A stretch of DNA of 64,000 nucleotides from the NCBI GenBank assembly GCA_015698045.1, contig BLAL01000009.1:372001-436000 (forward strand). Reading direction: 5' to 3'. The stretch's first letter is position 1. Each line of letters begins with the position of its first letter. The notes beneath the pieces were generated by a model, which searched no databases, was not told the origin of the DNA, and was given only the letters and a program-made list of their open reading frames with translations. The position numbers were made by a program, and so were the translations under genes. Positions 25,501 to 36,200 of the stretch are shown piece by piece. Origin of the DNA: Rhizophagus clarus (taxonomy: Eukaryota; Glomeromycota; Glomeromycetes; Glomerales; Glomeraceae).

Positions 25501-25915
25501 TCATCTTCGTCATCCACTCACTCCCTTTTTTATGAAAAGCATATTTAGTACTAATCAAAGGCAAATGAATTATAAAATTGAAAATGATAACTATTTAAAT
25601 GAAATGATTACACCAATTGCACCTGAATCTACTGATATTTATATGCTAATCAGCGTTCTTTTCCTATTTTAAGTAGAATGATACGTAAATATTTATCAAT
25701 TCCTGCCACGTGAACGTTTATTTTCTGATGCAGGAAACCAAATTACTTCTAAGAGAACTCGTTTATCACCTAAGGTAGTAAGCCAATTGTTATTTGTTAG
25801 AAGAAATAATTCGTATCGTAAAGCTAAGAGTCAATAATATTTGAAATATATAAGTTTTTCTTTTTTGATAATAAAGCTACTTTAATAAAAGACATTAATA
25901 CATGATAATCTTAAA
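22590..25915 (+). mobile_element. hAT transposon relic (copy 1), with nested insertions
   Basis: Broken but ordered pieces of a hAT transposase lie on the plus strand. They are an acidic N-terminus (22623), a BED-type zinc finger (23210-23310, GEEYECKKSYKYDVVTGNMN then HLYSKHGIV), the RNase H-like core (about 23560-23640, ACAGGTTTATGGACG with ATTGGTTAACACC) and the C-terminal dimerisation segment (25670-25810, RKYLSIPA then SDAGNQITSKRTRLSPKVVS). Many frameshifts and stops show that it is dead. The copy at 42051-44775 aligns along its length, which reveals an extra 360 bp or so around 22825-23195 and a 668-bp element at 24735-25402. Terminal repeats were not found for this copy. Confidence 0.75.
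24735..25402. mobile_element. 668-bp MITE nested in the hAT relic
   Basis: Terminal inverted repeats of about 50 bp are nearly perfect. The left end runs from TAGAGTGTGCGGTCAACTAA to TATATATGGACCATA, and the right end is its reverse complement (TATGGTCCATATATAG to TTAGTTGACCGCAC). The flanks ATGAAATAT (24726-24734) and ATGAAAATAT (25403-25412) look like a target-site duplication of 8-10 bp. The related hAT copy has an uninterrupted ATGAAATACGTAACAATAC at the same place (about 44180), which confirms the empty site. The long repeats and 8-9 bp duplication fit a MULE- or hAT-mobilised element. A 63-codon internal open frame on the minus strand has no recognised domain. Confidence 0.8.
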
Positions 25916-26427
25916 CGTTTTAACCCGGGAAGAATTTTTGAACGGATTCAATCTAAACATTTCGGAATTAAATAAATTAATTAATTAAATATCTGATATT
26001 CTTTAATACAAAGATTAATTATATCGAATTAATCTATTTTTATTAACAGGTTAATAATTTAAGCTCTTCTGATTAAAAAAAAAAATAAAATACAGTAATG
26101 TTTTATTAATATTTAATAATTATTAATTACAATTAGTAGCGCTTGATTATTTATTCTGTAGTTTGATCATCTTAATATGTGAATAATGGGAAGATAATGA
26201 AATAATACAACGATCATGTCCATATGTATATTAGTATAAGTAAACTAGAAGACCAAAAAACGAGGTTTTATTTATTTATCATTGTATAATTAATATAACA
26301 ATTATACGGAATTATTAATTTGAAATAAAATGCCGATTTCTATTATATATATCAATATATGTATGTACAGTATATATATAAATTAATCAATTTAGATTTA
26401 AATTTACCACTACAACTAATATCTATT

Positions 26428-27929
26428 GAGGACCCCGAAAAATATATATAAAGGTCAGAGATAAAATTTTGGCCTATAATAAGCAAATGTTTTTACTAAT
26501 ATCGCTATGCAAATTTAGTTGTAACCTTATAAATTATATTAAAATAAGCAATTTTCTTTGTAACATATGTTAATTACTTTTAGTTGATTTAATATTAATT
26601 TACATTTTATATTAAATTTACTTTCGAAACTAAATCAAATTTCTTAACTAGTTTTTAATTTTGAAACTAAATTCGAAACTAGTTTCAAAGGCACATATCC
26701 TAAAAAAAATGGATAAGGAAAAAAAGAGTAAAATTTCACTAACATACTAACTCCCAATTTCTCATCAACACACCTTCCTAAGTCCCAACGGTCAAAATAT
26801 GAAATCCAAGTACCTCATTTCTATTTCCATTCTTTGTTTTTATTTCTTTTATAAAAAATTTACTTTTTCTTTTTAAAAAGAAATAGTAGTAGCGATTTCC
26901 TTTAATTAAAAAATATTTCCCTCCTTTCTTTTATATTAAAATCGTGTTCATCTAAAAAAAAGGAAAGAGCGAATAATTAGTTCTTTTCTTCAAATATTAC
27001 TAAAAGAATATGTACCTCACCTTCCCTTTACCTACCCATAATCTATAATTTGTTTATTAATTGCCACTTAATCCATAATTTTTAATCCATTATTTCATAT
27101 CAGTAAAGGATCTAAAAAAAAAGAAAAGAATAAAGAAGTTATTTTAACAAAATTTAATTCAATTCCCATACACACATATTTACCCACCTCCATTTGTCCT
27201 GTTCGTTCAGTTCGTTCAATTTAGCACCCATACAAAAGAACAAGAAGTCTATGTCCTAAAAAAATAAAGGGAAGAAATATTAATATAACAAAAATTTAAT
27301 TCAACTGTCACACACACACCCGCCTACTCCCATTTACCTGTCCGGTTTACCCAGTTCGCATTTCTACAAAAAGAAGAAGTCCAAGAAGTTCGGTATTCTA
27401 AACAATAAAGGAAAAAAACATTAATTAAAAAATTTAGTTCAGTTTCTCTACACACACACATCCAACTTACCTATCCAGTTTGTAGTTAGTATAGTCCATC
27501 ATTTTGTGTCTTTACAAAGTTTTTAATAAATATAAATATACTGTACAATATATCAGTTTTTTTAATTATAAAATGTAAAGATTAACGATCAGTTAAAAAC
27601 TGATCTATCTGAATAAAAAAAAGTGCCGAAACTCCCTAATTAGTAGAAAACCGCTGGAATTCCAAGGCGTTATACTATTAAATAATAGAAAAACGCCGGA
27701 ATTCCAAGGCGTTATACTGCTAATTAATAGAAAATAGCCGAAATTATATGTCGACTACGCAAATTAAAATATATGACATGCGTAAAAATGATTGTTATTA
27801 CGTAAATTAATATATAACCTTTTAAAAAACCTCAAAATCTACGTAAATAAAATTTTGACTTTTGGGAAATTTTACTAATATGGTTAAGCAAATTTACATG
27901 TGACTTTTATATGTATTTTTCGGGTCCTC
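26428..27929. mobile_element. 1.5-kb terminal-inverted-repeat element without transposase
   Basis: The left end GAGGACCCCGAAAAATATAT and the reverse complement of the right end, GAGGACCCGAAAAATACATA, match over about 30 bp with a one-base gap. No coding frame is present, so it is non-autonomous. Inside are three degenerate units of about 130 bp (roughly 27140-27500) with CACACACA tracts and AATAAAGGxAAAAAA. A short tandem repeat of about 47 bp at 27640-27740 carries the small palindrome GGAATTCC between AACGCC and GGCGTT. No clear target-site duplication was found; the superfamily is unknown. Confidence 0.65.
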
Positions 27930-28170
27930 TTTGCATACTATGGCCTGATACTATTAAATTTTATGATTGAAGCTTAATTATATTACAATATTGGTCATTT
28001 TCGGCAAACAGATGGTCGATAATTTAATAAATGTTATAATAGCTATAAAATTACAGTTGTAATGATTTATAATGGGTGTTAGTTAAAATATATATTTTAT
28101 TAAAAAAAAAAAATGGTTTCTCATATAATAATTTATGGAGTCACGAAAGCTACAAAAAGAAACCTCTTTT

Positions 28171-29660
28171 TTAATTCTTTTTAATAACTTGAAATACTTC
28201 ACAATTTTCAACCTCATAATTTCTTGGGATATCAATATCGGGATAAGCATTTGGATGTGAACTCCATTTGTTGTCACTTGAGCGCCAATCTATATCACAA
28301 CTACCACCAATAGTACTACTACAACCAAAAGTTGGACCATAATTATCATAACAATATATAGCATCTTCTTTTTTAATCACTCTTCCAATCTTTCCTGTAT
28401 CAGTATTTTTGTAATTTTTAAATGAAAATATAAAACTATCAGCCGTGGGTTTAAAATAACAATTTCCGCCCCAATCTAATGGATTATATCCAATTATTTG
28501 ATCTGTATTTTTAATTTTTACAATAACAATATTGGCTCCTTTATTATCTGTTTTTTCATGAAATTTCTTAATGGTGTTACCATCTCTACTAGAACGATAG
28601 AGTAAATTGAAATTATAAGGAATATTTCTTAAATAATTATCATTTTTTCTATCTATCCAATTCGCAAACAATGCAAAATGTTGAAAATTAACAATATCTG
28701 AATCGCAGTGCTTTGATTGTCTGGGAGGTTGTATATCAATATTTGTTTTTCTATTTGGTACTAAATAAAAAGTAAAAAGATTATTAATTAATTCTTTTGG
28801 TAATAATTTTTTCAAAGGATATATTTTATCATGAAAATCTTCCGAAGATATATGATAAAATCTAATTAAAGGAATATATTTACAAAGACTTCTTTTCATA
28901 ATCGTCACTTCCTCTTTCTTCCATTTAGTAATATCTTTTGGAATAGTAGGATTTTGTGCAAAAGCCCATTTCAATAAGTTATCCCATATTTCAATTTCTT
29001 CCAAACACAAATCATCCCGTTTTAAAAGCAATTCGATTATAGATGCTTTTAAGCTAGTAAAATTTTTAGAAGTAAATAATATTTTAGGCTCTTCACAAAT
29101 TTTATTAAGACAATAATCCAATAAATTCGTAAAAGTTTCATTTTGATAAATTGTTTCAATAATTCCTATAGGATTTTGTTGTAAAAATTCGTACTTATGT
29201 TTAATTAAATATTCCTCAATACGAGGGATTAAAGATTGAATGCTAAGTTCATCAATTGCCATGGATAGTTTTAATAATTCAGGTCCTTCTAATTTTGTAA
29301 AATCGATTTTTCCACAATAAATAAATCTAAGAAAAATTTTAATGAAAGATATCAATAAACTATCGTATATAGGCACATTTATAGATACAAAATATTTTAT
29401 TACCTTAAAATAATTTCAAAAATGTTTGGAGAAATATTTGGTTTTTCCAAAATAAATTTCCCATCTTTTTTCTTTGCCCATTCATTAGAAAGTGCTGTAC
29501 GAAAATATTGAGACCTGATACGCAAAATATTTGAAAGAGCATGTAATTCTTTAACGTTTTCATTTTCACCAGCATAAATAATAACATCATATCCTTCATC
29601 AGTCTCAAATAATCTTTCATAATCGTCATTAATATTTTCTTGCCAATACTCTATAGACAT
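28171..29660 (-). CDS. BTB-BACK-TLDc domain protein (duplicate B)
   Basis: Exon 1 is 29660-29404 and exon 2 is 29326-28171, separated by a 77-nt intron at the same codon as in duplicate A; 1413 nt, 470 aa. Domain order is BTB, BACK, TLDc. Compared with duplicate A there are about 25-30 substitutions. One codon is lost in TLDc (IGYNPLDW against IGGYNPLDW) and one gained a little later (GCSSTIGG against GCSTNGG), so the length is unchanged. Differences are spread along the protein and denser in the last 120 residues. Both copies are open and have normal splice sites, so both are probably functional. Confidence 0.92.
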
Positions 29661-30000
29661 CGTTAAATTTAGAAATTTGTACTTGATCTACAACAATTTT
29701 TTAATTTTTATATTGTTTATTGTACGACATTTATGGAGTCACAAGCTACTGCGCTATGAGCTATTTACTGTATCACGTGAAAATACATTGTTTTAGTTTG
29801 TTTCCGCGTGAACTATAGTAAAAAATTTCTATTGCTTATATATTATTTTCAATTTTTCATGTTTAACGCTCCTGAAAATAATAAATGTATTTAATATCTT
29901 TTGTATATTGTTTTTTTTATAAAATAGTGATTTTTAAAAAATATTTATGTGAAAATATCATTTTCTGCGGATGATAACTTTTAAATATCCAACGCATTCA

Positions 30001-33000
30001 TGAAGTTTAAATATATTTTTTTCACAATACAAATAGCTAAATTAATTTTACAAAATTTCCAAGTCGGTAAATATCGTTTTTTGATTACAAAATTTTGACG
30101 GTTCGACATTGAATTACTGAATTAAGTCCATCTGAAGATAAATTTGTTTCTTATTAAATATTGAACTTAGAAATAGAGATACAATAAAATTAATAAAAAA
30201 GAAACTACAATTTATCTCCTTTTAAAGAAAGTACTGTAGATTTAGTAGTAAGCACATTATACATATATTTTGTAATGAATGCAAGTTTACGCAAAAAAAA
30301 TAATGTTAACATTTACAAAACACGCAAAATTAAGTCTTTTACATGTATGTGTATCTCAGTTCAGCAAGATTTATAAATTTACATTACATTCGGACTTTGC
30401 TAATGAAATAATATCTTGTCATTTGTTTTTATCTGTATTTAAGGTATTTGAAAAATTACCACGAAACAGAGGGTAGGAAGAAGGAAGGCTTCTGTTGTGG
30501 AATGCAAAATTTGATTTTTTACTTATATAAGGATCACAAGCGAAAGAGGTTGAGGTTTCCATTAGGATATGTTATTATTTTATTCTTTAAAAGAATTATT
30601 TTTTATCACTTTTTAAAAATATAATCAGTTATCTTTTTTTTTCTTTTTTTTTAAAAAAAAATCATTATCACTTTTTTAAAAAATCATTATTTTTTCTTTA
30701 AATATACTATCATTGTTATTTTTAAATTTTTTGTAGAAAAATTATTTATAAATGAAAAAAAAAGCTACGATAACTTTATCAACAAATCTTTTTTAACCAA
30801 TATTCAATCGATCTTTTACATGGCAATGCCAAGAAATCTTTTTCAGAAAATTCTTATCCGATTATAAGTTTTGTCAATAGCCATTTTACTTTCACACCTA
30901 TATAGAATGTTTTACTATTCATTCTATTCATTTGAAAATATGACGTAAATTTGATGATCCAGCATTTTTATATTAAATATAAATAAATAAGATGATTTTA
31001 ATTTGCATGGTCTCTCGTAAATATGATTTGTAGATCAGAGTGGTACAAATCTGTGACCTTTTCTTTTGCACTTCAAAGCATTCGTCACTCATGTCACGCT
31101 CTTCGCGTCTCTATTCATTTGGAATTTAATAATCCGGTTAACATATAAAAATTCTCATGACATCTTTATTTGTTACAAAATTTTATAAAATCATGAGCAA
31201 GATGATTTTTATTATGTTTCACATATGATTGCATCATTAAAATTGATTTAATTCAAAAATTAATCATTAGATAAAAATGCCTTTTTTTTTATTCCTATTT
31301 TTTAATCCTTTTATTGAATTTCATTACCTGAGGAAAAAAAAAGTCATTTAATATGCATTTGATTATCCTATTGTTCTTTACATTTTACATAAACTTTTTT
31401 AGAACTTTGAAATAAACTTATGGAACTTTTGAAGCTCTTTACCTTCCAGTGTTAAAACGCGAAATAGGAAATTTTTCTCGTGATCGCACGTGACTTTGGC
31501 CAGAATAATGTGACAAATATTTGTGACAAATATGGTTTCACATCTTGTAAAAAACAAAAGTCGTCGGAATCGTTTCAACTGCATAAACTTTTTTTTAAAA
31601 AAAAAAATTCAAATCAATCAGATACTTTATCAAAGAAAAATTCATCAATATGAACAAATTATTGTTTAAAAAAAATTCCCTTTTACATTTTATTCTAGAA
31701 AAAGAGACCAAAAATTATTGAAATTTTTGAACGCAAATTTCAATTTTTGTGCCGCAGCAATTTGGTAAACGTAATCTAACGGTACATATTCACATTAAGC
31801 GCGTAAATTTTTATCAATTTGCGAATTAAACTTGACTCATGTGATCACAAACGCAGGAGCACACTTTTACTTTGCTACTGTAAAGCACATTTTGATTTAT
31901 TTTATCTTATCTATTAGCGGATAGCTAGTAGTGTTTGGTATGAGACTATATTTAATATTCTTGCACTAATGCATTTTTCTATTTTCCCAATTGGTTTTAA
32001 ATAGCTTAAATTGAATTCGCTCTTTGAGATGAGAAGAAAATTATATTGGCTATGATGAAATTTATCTGTTCAATGATGATTGTTACTAATACTGTTACAG
32101 TTTATTGGTTATAATATATTTTTATGGAAAAAAAAGCATTGACAATTTCTAATGATATACTATATCTTTGAGATCAAATAATTATTATTTTATTTCTAAT
32201 CTTGGGTAATTCTTAATAGCCAGTTATTACAGGCACCTAAAACATAAACATATTGAACGGATCATGTTGTTCATATAAATATATTTATTTATTTATGTGC
32301 ATTTATAACGTATTAAACTTCATATTCTTGTAAAATATTACAAATTTTATTGTAAATTTAATTTTTTCGAATAATAAATTTCATTTTATAAATTAAGTTT
32401 CTAGTAATGTAAATCCGTCATAATGAACGTATTAGATTGTATAAGTTTATTTAACAAATTTATATTGATTAGTTATCAATACCCGGATCACAAATTAAAA
32501 TATATTTGAATAAATCCTTTAAAATTAGATATAGTCAATGTTTTATTTTACTTGACTGGTTAGAAAAATCATTGCTCAATATATATTGATCTTAATTCTT
32601 TGAAAACTTTTAACCAATTCTTTTTTGTTACTAGGAATAGTTTTATATATTTAGTATATTATTTGTTCAATATTTTAATCATTTTTTTTACATTTCTTTA
32701 GTTAATCAAATAATCATATTAAAGATTCTTTAATTCAAATACATATTATATATTGTAGTTTTTAACAATGTTGTAAATAAAAATAAACTTGATAATTTAA
32801 TTTAATAATTGGATAAGTTACAGCATAAAAGAATTATTTAAATTACAAACTAAGAAACTTGTAAGATATCTTACTACTCTAGCCTTAGTGTTTAAAAATT
32901 CCAAATAAAGAAAAAAATACATATATTTAATACTTGGGTAAGTTATTATAAAGAAAGGAATTATTAAATTACAAACTAAGAAACTTATAAAATATCTTAC

Positions 33001-33200
33001 TACTCTAACCTTAGTGTTTAAATAATTCTAATAAAATAAAATAAAAAATATATATTGTTTTGTATCTAAATAATTAAATAAATTAATTGGTTTCATATAA
33101 ATTATTTTGCAAAATTAAATTTGATTTTGTATATATTAAATACCTGATGACTTTATATTGACAACTAAATAACTTAAAAATTCACTTTTTACAGTTTCAT
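30001..33200. other. Intergenic AT-rich DNA
   Basis: No gene supported in 3.2 kb. It contains the dispersed repeat 30083-30262 (inverted partner at 609-790), poly-A/T stretches around 30620-30680, and a tandem duplication at 32812-33040 listed separately. Short open frames (30279-30476, 31399-31584) show no domain or splice context. Confidence 0.5.
32812..33040. repeat. Tandem duplication, unit about 122 bp, 3' of the kinase gene
   Basis: Two copies start at 32812 (TTGGATAAGTTAC) and 32934 (TTGGGTAAGTTATT). They share AAATTACAAACTAAGAAACTT, ATATCTTACTACTCTA and CCTTAGTGTTTAAA. Read on the minus strand, each holds TTAG or CTAG, then AGTA, then GTAAGATAT, an acceptor-short-donor pattern like that of the micro-exon array further upstream in the kinase gene. 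Confidence 0.6.
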
Positions 33201-36200
33201 TCAAATTTTATCATCAACTATACAATCTAAGCATTCGCTTTCTAGAATTTCATTCACTTTTTTACTAGTAAAATTAAGTAAGCGACTTGTATAACATGCT
33301 TGTGGATGAGTTTCAGTAATAAGATTTTTATTTCTAATTGGTGCATTTATAAATTCCATGATGTTGCTTTTTAATTCCTCATTTATTTTATCATTACTAA
33401 TTGCCTTAAAATTTTTATCATAAGGGCGGAAAATCCAACTATCAATAATTTCCACAATTCCTTTAGTAGATGGCCTTTTTAATGGATCCTCATTCCAACA
33501 TTTTTTCATCAAATCTACATAACATTGTGGAGTATTTTCAACAATATCAGGACGTTCACCTTTACAAATACTTAAACAAAGTTGAAGATTATGTACTCTA
33601 TTATTAAAAGGTGGGATTCCAGATGTAAATTCCCACATAATCATAGAAAAACTATATACATCACTTGCTGGAGTATATGGTTTGCCTCTTAAAACTTCAG
33701 GTGCCATAAATGGAATAACACCATAAATATCATGTTCTTTTAAAAAATTTGCAGCTTTGCATAATCCTAAGTCACTAATAAAAACTTTGTTCTTATCATT
33801 CTTATTCTTTTCATTCTCATGATTTAAAATATTGCCATCATGGAAATCACAATGAATAAGATTTTGATTATGTATTTCTTCAAGGCCAGAAAGAATTTCA
33901 TATAACATGATCAATCTTTGATTCCAATTATTTTCAATTATTTTTGTTAAATTCCCTCTTAAATTTCCCTTATTTGCATAATCCATTACTACCATATAAT
34001 TCAAAGTATCTGGATTTTTTGTAAATCCATATAAATTAATAATTCTAGCTGATTCTAAACATTTTTCATGATAATCCCACTACAAAAAAATCAAAATTGG
34101 ATATATTAGTACAAATGATTTATAATAAAAAATAAAAATAAATAATATATTATTATACTTCATTTAAAAATCCATTTAAATTTTCATTCAAATTATTGAG
34201 ACATTTAAGAGCTACTACTTCCTTCTCTCCACTAATTTTTAACCAAATGGCCTTGTATATAATACTAAATCCTCCTTTATCAAGATATTCAACATTTTTA
34301 AATTGTTTATAAGGAATCCATTTTAATGTTTTTTCTTCAATAAATTTGTCTAAAATTGTATTTTCACTTTTTCCAAATCTAAATATAATTTAAATAATTG
34401 AAGCATATTAAAATTTATATTAAAACTCAAAATTACAAAAAAAGTAATATGTTAACTTACTCTAAAATTTAATAATATAAATTTTAGTTTTGTATAAATG
34501 TATTTAATGTATAATATATGGTTTATATTTTATAACTTAATAACTTACCAACTAAAGCAATAGAAATTCGGTTAAATAAATTATGAATAAATATTATATG
34601 AATATAATAATGAATAATAACTTACAACAATCTAAAATGAATTACCAAATAATTTTTTAAATAAAGAAATTAGTTAGTTTAAATTATATGTAAATATTAT
34701 ATAAATATGTAATAATAGAATTAAATAAACAACTTATAACTTACGATCTAAATAAATTACCAAATAATTTTTTAAATAAAGAAATTAGTTAGTTTAAATT
34801 ATATGTAAATATTATATAAATATGTAATAATAGAATACGACTTACCAACTAAAATAAATTACCAAATAATTTTTTAAATAAAGAAATTAGTTAGTTTAAA
34901 TTATATGTAAATATTATATAAATATGTAATAATAGAATTAAATAAACAACTTACTCCCTATATTATTAAATAATTTTTTAAATAAAGAAATTAGTTAGTT
35001 TAAATTATATGTAAATATTATATAAATATGTAATAATAGAATTAAATAAACAACTTATAACTTACGTTCTAAATAAATTACCAAATAATTTTTTAAATAA
35101 AGAAATTAGTTAGTTTAAATTATATGTAAATATTATATAAATATGTAATAATAGAATTAAATAAACAACTTATAACTTACGATCTAAATAAATTACCAAA
35201 TAATTTTTTAAATAAAGAAATTAGTTAGTTTAAATTATATGTAAATATTATATAAATATGTAATAATAGAATACGACTTACCAACTAAAATAAATTACCA
35301 AATAATTTTTTAAATAAAGAAATTAGTTAGTTTAAATTATATGTAAATATTATATAAATATGTAATAATAGAATTAAATAAACAACTTATAACTTACGAT
35401 CTAAATAAATTACCAAATAATTTTTTAAATAAAGAAATTAGTTAGTTTAAATTATATGTAAATATTATATAAATATGTAATAATAGAATACGACTTACCA
35501 ACTAAAATAAATTACCAAATAATTTTTTAAATAAAGAAATTAGTTAGTTTAAATTATATGTAAATATTATATAAATATGTAATAATAGAATTAAATAAAC
35601 AACTTACACCCTATATTATTAAATAATTTTTAAATAAAGAAATTAGTTAGTTTAAATTATATGTAAATATTATATAAATATGTAATAATAGAATTAAATA
35701 AACAACTTATAACTTACGATCTAAATAAATTACCAAATAATTTTTTAAATAAAGAAATTAGTTAGTTTAAATTATATGTAAATATTATATAAATATGTAA
35801 TAATAGAATTAAATAAACAACTTATAACTTACGATCTAAATAAATTACCAAATAATTTTTTAAATAAAGAAATTAGTTAGTTTAAATTATATGTAAATAT
35901 TATATAAATATGTAATAATAGAATACGACTTACCAACTAAAATAAATTACCAAATAATTTTTTAAATAAAGAAATTAGTTAGTTTAAATTATATGTAAAT
36001 ATTATATAAATATGTAATAATAGAATTAAATAAACAACTTACTCCCTATATTATTAAATAATTTTTTAAATAAAGAAATTAGTTAGTTTAAATTATATGT
36101 AAATATTATATAAATATGTAATAATAGAATTAAATAAACAACTTACACCCTATATTATTAAATAATTTTTTAAATAAAGAAATTAGTTAGTTTAAATTAT

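Larger units (their letters stand above)
25960..30000. repeat. Segmental duplication, copy B
   Basis: Direct duplicate of 19790-22480, with a 1.5-kb inverted-repeat element (26428-27929) inserted in the 3' flank. Gene, intron position and 5' flank are preserved. The distance between copies is about 6-8 kb, with the hAT relic between them. Confidence 0.8.
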
